NCBI GenBank assembly: GCA_023473405.1 | Contig: JAMCZD010000119.1 | Location: 1-8,323, forward strand | Direction: 5' to 3' | DNA: 8,323 nt | DNA from: Candidatus Omnitrophota bacterium | GTDB taxonomy: Bacteria > Verrucomicrobiota > Verrucomicrobiia > Limisphaerales > UBA1319 | Part shown: positions 1-7,800 of the stretch, in pieces | Layout of the letters: every line of letters begins with the position of its first letter | How positions within the stretch are numbered: position 1 is the first letter of the stretch | Made by a program: the position numbers and the translations under genes | The notes under the pieces: generated by a model | Told to the model about the DNA's origin: nothing | What the model saw: the letters and a program-made list of their open reading frames with translations, nothing else | Databases searched by the model: none

Positions 1-2487
1 GGACTGGAGCTGCTGCATGAGGTAATAATACCGCGCTGCCAGCGCCAGGTCGCCAAACGGTTGGAAGCCAATATGCCCATAGGCAATGGTGGCGGCCAGG
101 CAGTGCCATACCCCATCGCCCCACGACCAGCCGGGCGTCATCGAAATATCAGCTTCGAGCGGGTGCATCTTCAACAAATCGAAATCGAGGAGCAACGGGT
201 AATGCGAAGCATCCGGCAGCAGGATTTGGCCATAGTTCCCGTCCACCAGGCCGGCCGAGAACCAATGATAACCTCCCTCGCTGAATATCGGGCCGCCGTA
301 AGCCTTTGCGCCATCTCGCAGCAAGGCGCCCCAGGCCTTGAAGTTGCAGGCGAACTTGCCCGCGCCCGGCGATCCGGCCTGGTAGTCAACCTGGCCCCAA
401 GGCGGATAAGCGGTATGGCAGTCGCGGTAAGCCGTGTTGACGTCGAACTTGGTCCGCACGCGCCGCGGATAATCAAGGGCCATTTCGAGCGCTTTCAACG
501 GCCGGATGGCGTAAGCTGGCGGCCATACGCGCTGCAATTCGCCCCAGGAATTGCGCAGTGCGTTTCGCTCATCCCAGGACTTGCCCAGGGGATTGTAGTC
601 GGTGAAATTTTCGTAGAGGCCGATGTAGTATCCCATGTCCCGCATGGCGTGGCAGTAGGCAATGAGTTTCACATCGCCGACCTCGGGGGCGGCCTCGGTG
701 CACATGGTATATTCCTGGCCGCCTTGGCCCACATCGGCGCCGTTTGACCATGCATCCTCGTGGTGGCTCACCATGACTTTCCGGATGCCTTTGCGATAAT
801 ATTCGCGCCACATTTTCAGGTAGTTGTCGAAGCGGTTCACCGCCGTCCCGCCTATGTGGCAATAGAGATGCTCACGCGTGACTCGAGCCTGCGTGGATGG
901 GGGATTCGGTATGTTGGGCAGGACCTCGTCGAAGCGCGAGGAGACGTTGATGAACTGGCGCTCGAAGAGCGGATTTCGCGTGCCATCCGTCAACGGGTAA
1001 TAGACCGAGCCGCCATTGACCACAGCCGTGTTGCTTCCTTCGAGGCCGGATGGTGAGTAGAAGGCCGAACTATCGGTGTGGTACCAATCGAGCAGGGCGA
1101 TGAAAAACGTGTTGTTTTGCAACAGCACCGCCGGTCCTTCGCGTTGGATGGCCAAATACGGCACGCGGATGATCTTGGGGCTGCTCACTTCGGTGGCCTT
1201 GCCCAGGCGCAAGGCGGTGGCCTTTTGACCCGCCGAAGACCAATCAGCGATGAGCGATTTGCCCTTGGCCTGAAGTGTGAGGGTGAACTCGGCGTCATCC
1301 TGGTCGTAACTAAATCGCCATAGCGTGGCCACCGTATTGCCGGTCATCCGCGTTTCGATCAATTCGCGCCGAATCGCCGGGTTCACCGGCTCGCGTTCCG
1401 TGCCCGCCAATTGGAAGACTGGGCCGCCTCCCGCGCATGGCTTGAAGGCCGGGCGTCCGGCGACTTCGACCTCGAGATCGGACAAGGTGCCGGTTGCCGG
1501 TGCATACCGCCACACAATGGTCTCGTCTCCTTGCGCCGTAAAAACGAAGGCGCTCTTTTCCTGCCGCAACGATATCCCGGTCGATTCCGCCACCGTAGGC
1601 AGGATGGTGTCGGGCGTGGTGGGAAAAGGCAGGTTCTGGATCAGGTCCGGTTGAAAGGCGGGCAATGCCATGTTGTCCTGGTAGAGCGAAATCGATTCGA
1701 GGTACAGGGTGCGCGGTTCGCGATTGGTGCCCCCGCGAATCTCGATGGCTTCGAGCCGGGCGGGAAAGTGAATCCGCCCGTCGGCCGGGCCGCCCCAGAA
1801 CTGGTGTCCGGGGTCACCGGATGCCCGGTCGCGGAGCCGTTTCGAGAGCCATCCGTAAAACTTGAAATTGATCACGCCCAAGTCGATGCGGTGCTGTTGG
1901 CGGGCGGCGTCGGATAATCGCACCCAGAGATGGGTGGGCGGAGTTGAGGGATCGGAAACCCAGGCCCAATTATTGCCGTAAACCCAGGCGCAAGCCGCGT
2001 TAAACGCCAGTGGTCGTGAATCGCTATCGACCACGGGAATGGGTTTGGGCGGGATTAACTCGAAGTGGCCGGTCCCGTCTTTCGATCGATAAACCAACTT
2101 CGCCTGGTAGCGGAGGTGTTCGTGACATGGTTCCTCTTCCGATCGCAGCATGCTGGCTTCAGTCCCCCCAAATTGCGCCACGCGCCAGCCGGTCACGTCA
2201 TCGAATGTCACCAGCGCCGGGTGCTCGAGCCCGCGATTCTTGAACCCGCGCCAGATGGGGGTGATGTGATCCGGCCTGGACTCGACCGCCGCCGTGGAAT
2301 AACTGACAGGAACAGGCTCTCCCGCGATCTCGGCTGTCAACCGCGGAACCAAAATCAGCCACGCCAGCAAAGCCATCGCCAGGGTCACTCGAGCACCCAA
2401 TCCCATTCCAGCGGCAGAGAGTGTGCCGCAGACCGGCATGGGGGCGAAGAGGAGTTCACTCGAGGGTAAAGGCGATTGGCCGTTCAT
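1..2487 (-). CDS. Large secreted glycoside-hydrolase-like protein, 3' end outside window
   Basis: This is an uninterrupted minus-strand frame of 829 codons with no stop before the window edge. A hydrophobic stretch at residues 34-48, followed by LTA-E near residue 52, looks like a Sec signal peptide. Residues ~55-330 are rich in beta-type sequence with many Trp/Gly (carbohydrate-binding or sandwich-like). Residues ~540 onward read like a TIM barrel: VMVSHHEDAW (573-580 region), GLYENFTDYN (623-632), FDVNTAYRD (681-689), FSEGGYHW (735-742). D682 or D689 and E737 are plausible nucleophile and acid/base residues. This layout recalls GH101/GH129-type alpha-N-acetylgalactosaminidases and DUF5696-type proteins, but that is a resemblance only. 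The likely role is extracellular or periplasmic glycan breakdown. ATG 2487 was chosen because AAAGGG lies 8 nt upstream. Met28 (codon at 2404-2406) would give a more canonical, shorter signal peptide but has no clear Shine-Dalgarno. The frame also stays open upstream of 2487. Coding is well supported; the function is tentative. Confidence 0.8.
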   Translation of the reverse strand, partial: MNGQSPLPSSELLFAPMPVCGTLSAAGMGLGARVTLAMALLAWLILVPRLTAEIAGEPVPVSYSTAAVESRPDHITPIWRGFKNRGLEHPALVTFDDVTGWRVAQFGGTEASMLRSEEEPCHEHLRYQAKLVYRSKDGTGHFELIPPKPIPVVDSDSRPLAFNAACAWVYGNNWAWVSDPSTPPTHLWVRLSDAARQQHRIDLGVINFKFYGWLSKRLRDRASGDPGHQFWGGPADGRIHFPARLEAIEIRGGTNREPRTLYLESISLYQDNMALPAFQPDLIQNLPFPTTPDTILPTVAESTGISLRQEKSAFVFTAQGDETIVWRYAPATGTLSDLEVEVAGRPAFKPCAGGGPVFQLAGTEREPVNPAIRRELIETRMTGNTVATLWRFSYDQDDAEFTLTLQAKGKSLIADWSSAGQKATALRLGKATEVSSPKIIRVPYLAIQREGPAVLLQNNTFFIALLDWYHTDSSAFYSPSGLEGSNTAVVNGGSVYYPLTDGTRNPLFERQFINVSSRFDEVLPNIPNPPSTQARVTREHLYCHIGGTAVNRFDNYLKMWREYYRKGIRKVMVSHHEDAWSNGADVGQGGQEYTMCTEAAPEVGDVKLIAYCHAMRDMGYYIGLYENFTDYNPLGKSWDERNALRNSWGELQRVWPPAYAIRPLKALEMALDYPRRVRTKFDVNTAYRDCHTAYPPWGQVDYQAGSPGAGKFACNFKAWGALLRDGAKAYGGPIFSEGGYHWFSAGLVDGNYGQILLPDASHYPLLLDFDLLKMHPLEADISMTPGWSWGDGVWHCLAATIAYGHIGFQPFGDLALAARYYYLMQQLQS

Positions 2488-2495
2488 AACAATTA

Positions 2496-2511
2496 CCCTT
2501 TGAAAAAAGGG
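2496..2511 (-). promoter_or_regulatory. Shine-Dalgarno of the minus-strand gene inside a short hairpin
   Basis: On the minus strand AAAGGG (plus 2496-2501) sits 8 nt ahead of the ATG at 2487 and is the best ribosome binding site for that gene. It can pair with CCCTTT (plus 2506-2511) across a 4-nt loop, giving a 6-bp hairpin that would partly hide the site. The pairing is seen in the sequence. A role in controlling translation is inferred, and the stem is short enough to be chance. Confidence 0.4.
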
Positions 2512-2626
2512 ATGATCGGTCAAGCGCAATTCTCGAATCCTGCCACACTCATTTCGTGGCGCAGACCTCCGAGCCTGCTGTGTCACGAGTTTCCAACCCG
2601 CCACGCATTCGACTGGCGCACCGTTT

Positions 2627-2644
2627 GCCGATTTGGAAATCGGC
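2627..2644. repeat. 18-bp perfect dyad, operator-like or dispersed palindrome
   Basis: GCCGATTT-GG-AAATCGGC has two perfect 8-bp arms around a 2-bp centre. The short centre suits a dimeric DNA-binding protein better than an RNA hairpin. No T-tract follows on either side, so it is not a standard terminator. It lies roughly midway between the two divergent starts (140 bp from the minus-strand ATG, 161 bp from the plus-strand ATG). It could be an operator or one copy of an intergenic palindromic repeat family. Confidence 0.5.
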
Positions 2645-2705
2645 CTCGTCTCTTGCCCTTCTCTCTTTGTGCTTTGCCACTACGCCGGCCGGTGGGGGCA
2701 CCGAC

Positions 2706-2739
2706 TTGACAGGAACGGCCACCGAGATTTTGTTACGAT
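2706..2739 (+). promoter_or_regulatory. Tentative promoter for the lipoprotein gene
   Basis: A perfect TTGACA is present at 2706-2711. The best -10-like hexamer, TACGAT at 2734-2739, matches four of six consensus positions but lies 22 bp away, which is longer than usual for a sigma-70 promoter. At 17 bp spacing the hexamer is only TTTGTT. The location, about 70-100 bp ahead of the lipoprotein ATG, is reasonable. Treat this as a weak prediction. Confidence 0.3.
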
Positions 2740-2747
2740 GGAGTAAC
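2732..2747. repeat. Inverted repeat GTTAC-N6-GTAAC
   Basis: Two 5-bp arms, GTTAC and GTAAC, flank a 6-bp centre, overlapping the possible -10 region of the lipoprotein promoter. The position would suit a repressor operator. The arms are short, so chance occurrence is quite possible. Confidence 0.3.
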
Positions 2748-2804
2748 GATTTAGAGTGATTACAAATTGGCAAGGCGGCCTTCGAAATCGCGTTTCAAGC
2801 CATT

Positions 2805-3506
2805 ATGAAAACAGTCGTCATCAAATCTGTAGCCGCGGCGGCCTTGGCCGGCCTGTTGGCAGGATGTGTATCGCCGAGCGGCTACACGGATTACACGGGC
2901 AGTGGCGCCTTGGTTGGCGGTGTGTCGGGCGCCACTATAGGCGCCCTGGCGGCCCGGGAAAACCCCGGGGCAGGCGCATTGATTGGTGGGTTGGCGGGTC
3001 TTGTCGCCGGGGGCCTGATCGGGCATAGCATGAATCAACAGGCTGAAGCCGAACGCGAGGTTATACCGCCTCCCGTCTATACTCCCGCACCTCAGCGACC
3101 GCCGCCCACCATTGCTGACATCGAGGCCATGAGCAAGGCGGGAGTAAGTGATGACGTTATCATCAGTGACATCAACAGCACCCATGCCGTCTATAACCTG
3201 GATGCCAATACCATCATTGCCCTCAAGAATGCCGGGGTCAGCGAGAAGGTCATCAATTACATGATCAATACCAGCAGTAACCTGACCGTTAGCCAGGCAC
3301 CGCCGCCACCGCCTCAACAAACCGTCGTGGTCGCTCCCGGCCCCGGTTACGTCTGGGTCGGTGGCGAGTGGATTTGGAATGGGGCGGGCTGGACGTGGAT
3401 TGCCGGGCACTGGGTGTTGCCGCCTTTTTCGCACGCGGTTTGGATCGGACCACGATGGATACACGCGCACCGTGGTTGGCACCGGGTGCAGGGGTATTGG
3501 CGGTAA
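2805..3506 (+). CDS. Glycine-zipper, WxxGxW-repeat lipoprotein
   Basis: This 233-residue protein begins with a short lysine-containing n-region, a hydrophobic stretch and a lipobox LLAGC with the lipidated cysteine at C21, so it should be an envelope lipoprotein. Residues 34-76 are a double glycine zipper of the kind seen in outer-membrane-associated lipoproteins (GALVGG..., GALIGG..., VAGGLIG). Proline-rich linkers (88-101, 166-170) flank two copies of a helical motif, AGVSDDVI at 112-119 and AGVSEKVI at 143-150, exactly 31 residues apart. The C-terminus is Trp-rich with WVGGEW (184-189), WIAGHW (198-203) and a final RVQGYW, as in WxxGxW-repeat proteins. The ATG at 2805 has no clear Shine-Dalgarno, but the signal peptide begins there. 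A terminator-like structure follows, so it is probably transcribed separately from the efflux operon. Its function is unknown; a structural or stress-related envelope role is an inference. Confidence 0.88.
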   Translation: MKTVVIKSVAAAALAGLLAGCVSPSGYTDYTGSGALVGGVSGATIGALAARENPGAGALIGGLAGLVAGGLIGHSMNQQAEAEREVIPPPVYTPAPQRPPPTIADIEAMSKAGVSDDVIISDINSTHAVYNLDANTIIALKNAGVSEKVINYMINTSSNLTVSQAPPPPPQQTVVVAPGPGYVWVGGEWIWNGAGWTWIAGHWVLPPFSHAVWIGPRWIHAHRGWHRVQGYWR

Positions 3507-3538
3507 AATGGACTTCGGGTCGGAGGCTTGATTGACCG

Positions 3539-3591
3539 GCAGACCGGGGGTCTGCTCCATGTTTTATTCAAAATGTAGACCCGACTTTTTT
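3539..3591 (+). terminator. Likely intrinsic terminator after the lipoprotein gene, with alternative pairings
   Basis: GCAGACC (3539-3545) pairs perfectly with GGTCTGC (3549-3555) across a 3-nt loop, followed by a weak T-rich stretch. Alternatively GGGTCT (3548-3553) pairs with AGACCC (3577-3582), with an inner TTTT/AAAA stem, and six T residues follow at 3586-3591. The second fold looks like the better intrinsic terminator. The two folds share bases and exclude each other. The location, 30-85 bp after the lipoprotein stop, fits termination. Confidence 0.5.
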
Positions 3592-3618
3592 GCAGTTGAC
3601 CCTGCTTAATGCTATCCT
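3590..3618 (+). promoter_or_regulatory. Candidate promoter of the efflux operon
   Basis: TTGCAG at 3590-3595 and TATCCT at 3613-3618 are separated by 17 bp and lie about 30 bp ahead of the mdtA-like start, so transcription would begin near 3625. The -10 matches four of six consensus positions; the -35 matches only its TTG. The -35 overlaps the T-tract of the upstream terminator. This is a weak prediction supported mainly by spacing and location. Confidence 0.35.
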
Positions 3619-3632
3619 TCCACGAGTACATT

Positions 3633-3640
3633 GGAGAGGG
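3633..3640 (+). promoter_or_regulatory. Strong ribosome binding site of the mdtA-like gene
   Basis: GGAGAGGG lies 6 nt ahead of the ATG at 3647 and fixes that start codon, which would otherwise rest only on similarity in a poorly conserved cytoplasmic leader. Confidence 0.75.
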
Positions 3641-3646
3641 TAGCAG

Positions 3647-4873
3647 ATGCCCCACACCAGGCCGAACACGCCAGAATCAGACGAGTCCTCACGCCCGGTA
3701 TCGGACCAGCACTCCGTGAAAGGAGGCCATCGATGGGTATGGGGACTGGTCGTATTGATCATCCTTTTCGGCCTAGGCGGGCTCTTTTACCCGCGGGACA
3801 CCGGCCAACAAATGGGAGCGGCCCATCCCGGCATGCCCGCCGTGCCGGTTGAGATCGAGGCGGCAAGTAAGGGTAACATTGGGATTTACGTTAATGCCCT
3901 CGGATCGGTGACGCCGGTGAACACAGTGGTGGTGAATAGCCGGGTGGGAGGACAGCTCATGCAGGTGAATTTCCGCGAAGGCGAGATGGTCCGCGAAGGG
4001 GATTCGCTGGTCGAGATTGACCCCCGTCCGCTTCAGGCGCAACTGACGCAAGCCGAGGGCCAGTATGAACGCGACAAGGCGCTGTTGGAGAACGCCCTGA
4101 TCGATTTGAAACGCTACGAAACGGCTTATAGCCAGAGGGCCATCCCGGAACAGCAGCTTGCCAGCCAGAGGGCAACCGTTCATCAGTACCAAGGCGACGT
4201 CAAGTTCGACCAAGGCCAGGTTGACAACGCGAAATTGCAGTTGAGCTATTGCCACATCGCTTCACCCATCTCGGGCCTGGTCGGCCTTCGCCTGGTCGAT
4301 CCCGGCAACATCATTCAGGCCAACAGCACGAGTCCGTTGCTCGTTGTTGTCCAGGTCCAGCCCATAACCGTCATTTTCAGCGTGGCGGAGGATTACCTGC
4401 CGGAAATCCAGCGGCAAATGCGGCAGGGCCACCCGATGGCTGTCGAGGTCTATAATCGCACCCAGCAAGCGAAACTGGCTGCCGGTTCAGTGCTGGCCTT
4501 GGACAATCAAATCGATCCGGCTACCGGGACCGTCAGGATCAGGGCGCTCTTTGCCAACGAAGACAATGCCCTGTTTCCCAACCAATTCGTCAATGCCCGG
4601 CTCCAGCTCGAGAACCTGATCGGGGTGACCTTGGTTCCCGCCGCCGCCGTTCAACGGAACACCCAGGGCGCGTTTGTGTATGTGGTCCAGGCCAACCAGA
4701 CCGTTGCCGCGCGTCCGGTTGAAGTCCGTGCCACCGAGAACAACGTATCGGCAGTCGAGGGTTTGCAGCCGGGTGAGGTGATTGCGACAGACAACTTCAA
4801 CCGGTTGCAGGACGGCGTCAAGGTGGTTCCCCGGCAACTACCGGCGGGCACGAATCAGGCAGGCAAGCGGTGA
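3647..4873 (+). CDS. mdtA: RND efflux periplasmic adaptor subunit, MdtA-like
   Basis: This 408-residue protein is a membrane fusion protein of the HlyD/AcrA/MdtA family, close to the ~415 residues of E. coli MdtA. A ~29-residue hydrophilic leader precedes one transmembrane anchor at ~30-47. There is no lipobox, so the bulk of the protein should be periplasmic and anchored in the inner membrane. The first lipoyl half contains VGGQL...REGEMVREGD (100-119) and EIDPRP (123-128). An alpha-helical hairpin rich in Gln/Ala/Glu spans ~129-200. The second lipoyl half begins at SPISGLVGL (206-214). Later MdtA-type signatures are LDNQIDPATGT (285-295) and LFPNQFVNAR (309-318). The protein should bridge the inner-membrane RND pump and an outer-membrane TolC-type channel. 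It is the first gene of the operon, and its TGA overlaps the next start (GTGA). No channel gene is visible. Substrates cannot be read from the sequence. Confidence 0.95.
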   Translation: MPHTRPNTPESDESSRPVSDQHSVKGGHRWVWGLVVLIILFGLGGLFYPRDTGQQMGAAHPGMPAVPVEIEAASKGNIGIYVNALGSVTPVNTVVVNSRVGGQLMQVNFREGEMVREGDSLVEIDPRPLQAQLTQAEGQYERDKALLENALIDLKRYETAYSQRAIPEQQLASQRATVHQYQGDVKFDQGQVDNAKLQLSYCHIASPISGLVGLRLVDPGNIIQANSTSPLLVVVQVQPITVIFSVAEDYLPEIQRQMRQGHPMAVEVYNRTQQAKLAAGSVLALDNQIDPATGTVRIRALFANEDNALFPNQFVNARLQLENLIGVTLVPAAAVQRNTQGAFVYVVQANQTVAARPVEVRATENNVSAVEGLQPGEVIATDNFNRLQDGVKVVPRQLPAGTNQAGKR

Positions 4874-7800
4874 GTCCTTCGCGTATCTTCATACTTCGAC
4901 CGGTGGGGACATCCTTGTTGATGGCCGCCATCCTGCTCGTGGGCGTGGTGGCCTTCTGGCAATTGCCAGTGTCGACCCTGCCCGAGGTCCAGTATCCCAC
5001 CATCCAGGTGATTACCTTCTATCCCGGCGCCAGCCCGGACGTCACGGCCTCGGTCATCACCGCCCCGCTGGAACGTCAATTCGGACAAATGCCGGGCCTT
5101 AGCCAGATGTCCTCGACTAGTTCGAGCGGCAGTTCGCTCATCATCCTGCAGTTCTCGCTCAACCTCGATATCGACGTAGCCGAGCAAGAGGTGCAGGCGG
5201 CCATCAACGCCGCCCAGAGCTATCTGCCCACCGACCTTCCGGCCCCGCCCATCTACAGCAAGTCAAATCCGGCCGAAGCTCCGGTTCTGACCCTGGCCCT
5301 GACCTCGGCCTCGATGCCATTGTGGGAAGTCGAGGACATGGCCGACACGCGGTTGGCGCAGAAGATTTCGCAACTGTCTGGCGTCGGATTGGTCAGCATC
5401 GTCGGCGGCCACCGTCCGGCGGTTCGGATTCAGGTGAATCCCACCGTCCTGTCGTCCTTCGGCATCAACCTCGAGGATATGCGGGCGGTGTTGCTGCAGG
5501 CCAGCGTTGACCGCGCCAAGGGCAGCTTTGACGGACCGCAGAAGTCCTATGAGATCAGCGCCAACGACCAGCTCACCAGCGGCGCCGAGTATCGGTCGGT
5601 CGTGATTGGATACACCAACGGCGCGCCCGTAATGCTTTCGGATGTGGCGAGTGCGATTGACAGCGTTGAAAACACCATGCAGGCCGCCTGGATGGATACT
5701 CTCCCCGCCGTGCTTATCAATGTCCAACGCCAGCCCGGGGCGAACATCATCGAGGTCGTGGACCGGATCAAGACTCGTTTGCCCCAGCTCAAGACCAGCC
5801 TGCCTTCCTCGATTCAGCTCTCCATTCTCACCGATCGCACCCTCACGATTCGCGCCTCGATCAAGGACCTCGAGTTCGAATTGGTGCTGACGGTGTTCCT
5901 GGTCGTGACGGTCATTTTCCTGTTCCTGCGCACTCTGTCGGGGACGATCATTCCGAGCGTTGCGGCGCCGCTGTCGCTCATCGGGACCTTTGCCGTGATG
6001 TACCTGCTCGGCTACAGCCTGAATAATCTGACCCTCATGGCGCTCACCATCTCGACCGGGTTCGTCGTCGACGACGCCATTGTGATGATCGAGAACATCG
6101 TCCGGTTCATCGAGCAAGGCGAATCGCCGTTGCAGGCCGCGTTGAAAGGGGCGGGGCAGATCGGGTTCACCATTGTGTCCCTCACCATTTCCCTGATCGC
6201 AGTATTGATTCCACTGCTGTTCATGCGGGAGATCGTGGGGCGGCTCTTCCGCGAATTTGCCGTTACCCTCAGCACGACCATCCTGGTCTCCGCCGCCGTT
6301 TCCCTCACGCTCACCCCGATGATGTGCGCCACGTTGCTGCGTCCGAAAACCGAGGCGCCGCAGGGCAAGCTTTATCGCTGGTCCGAGCGCGTTTTCAACG
6401 AGGTGATCCAGTTTTACGGCCGGACCCTGCGCTGGGTTCTTGGGCACCAGGGCGAAACCCTGTTGGTGGCCCTGGCGATGCTGGCTCTCACCATCTGGGG
6501 CGATGTGATTGTGCCCAAGGGATTCTTCCCGGTGCAGGATACCGGCGTCATTCAAGGCATCTCTGAGGCCGACGAAACCGTTTCTTTTCCGGCCATGGCC
6601 CGCAGACAGCAGGCGCTGGCCCGAGTCGTTCTCGAAGACCCGTCTGTGGAGAGCCTCTCTTCGTTCATCGGCATTGACGGCATCAACACGACGTTGAACA
6701 GCGGGCGCATGCTCATCAACCTCAAACCGCTGGCCGAGCGCAATATCAGCGCTGTCGAGGTCATCCGGCGGCTCCAACCGCGCCTCGAGTCGGTCGAGGG
6801 CATTACCCTTTACATGCAGCCCGTTCAGGACTTGACCGTCGAAGACCGGGCTACCCGGACCCAGTACCAATTCACGCTCGAGGACGCCAACCTAGAGGAG
6901 TTGCACACCTGGACGGCCCGCTTTGTTTCCCGTCTCGAGGCGCTGCCTGAACTGCGTGACGTGGCGACGGATGAGCAACCCAACGGTCTGCAGGCAAGGC
7001 TCGTCATCGACCGCCCGACTGCTTCCCGGCTGGGCATCACGCCCCAGATGATCGACAACACCCTCTACGACGCCTTTGGCCAGAGGCAAATCGCCACCCT
7101 ATTCACCCAGATCAACCAGTACCACGTGGTTCTCGAGGCCATGCCCGAGTTCCAAACAAGCCCGGTCAAATTGCAGGATATCTATATCCGCTCCGCCGGC
7201 GGTGGAGCAGTTCCGCTCAGCGCCTTCACTCACTTCGAGAACGGCACCGCGCCCCTGTCCATCAACCATCAGGGCCAATTCCCGGTAGTAACCGTCTCTT
7301 TCAACCTGGCTCCCAGGGTTTCCCTGGGCGAGGCAACCGCCGGGATCGATCAGGTTCGGCGGGAGCTGAGAATGCCGCCCAGCATACGCACTGGTTTCCA
7401 GGGTACCGCCGAAGCGTTTCTGTCCTCGCAGACGAACGAGCCATTGCTCATCCTGGCGGCGGTTTTGACCGTCTACATCGTGTTAGGCGTTCTCTACGAG
7501 AGCTACATTCATCCCGTCACCATCCTGTCGACACTCCCTTCGGCCGGTGTAGGGGCGCTCCTGGCCCTGATGCTCTTTGGAGAAGAACTGAACATTGTAT
7601 CGCTGATTGGCATCATCCTGCTGATCGGCATCGTGAAAAAGAACGCCATCATGATGATCGATTTCGCGCTCGAAGCCGAACGCGAGGAGGGCCGCGGTTC
7701 TGTGGATGCCATTTACCAAGCCTGCCTCCTGCGGTTCCGTCCCATCATGATGACCACCATGGCCGCGCTCCTGGCCGGTCTGCCGTTGGCCTTGGGAACC

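Larger units (their letters stand above)
2488..2804. other. Divergent intergenic region, 317 bp
   Basis: This gap separates the minus-strand secreted protein gene from the plus-strand lipoprotein gene, so it should carry the promoters of both. Visible in it are a short hairpin next to the minus-strand start, an 18-bp perfect dyad at 2627-2644, a TTGACA box at 2706-2711 and an inverted repeat at 2732-2747. Several short open frames cross it on both strands, but none has a convincing ribosome binding site or recognisable protein character. I see no tRNA or other RNA gene. Confidence 0.7.

Noticed and set aside
61..1917. Several plus-strand open frames of 80-230 codons
   Set aside because: They are opposite the continuous 829-codon minus-strand frame, do not form a connected gene set, and their translations show no recognisable protein family.
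2518..2523. TTGACC on the minus strand as a -35 box for the secreted protein gene
   Set aside because: No acceptable -10 hexamer lies 16-18 bp downstream; the only AT-rich candidate is too far away and abuts the start codon.
2549..2773. Small open frames on both strands in the divergent intergenic region
   Set aside because: There is no convincing ribosome binding site and no protein-like features; the region is better explained by regulatory sequence.
2760..3560. A 266-codon minus-strand open frame
   Set aside because: It is antisense to the lipoprotein gene, whose lipobox, glycine zipper and WxxGxW repeats make the plus strand the real coding strand.
5263..6870. A 535-codon open frame on the minus strand
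   Set aside because: It lies wholly opposite the well-supported mdtB-like gene, has low-complexity charged composition (rich in His, Gly, Asp, Arg) typical of an antisense shadow in GC-rich DNA, and has no recognisable motif.
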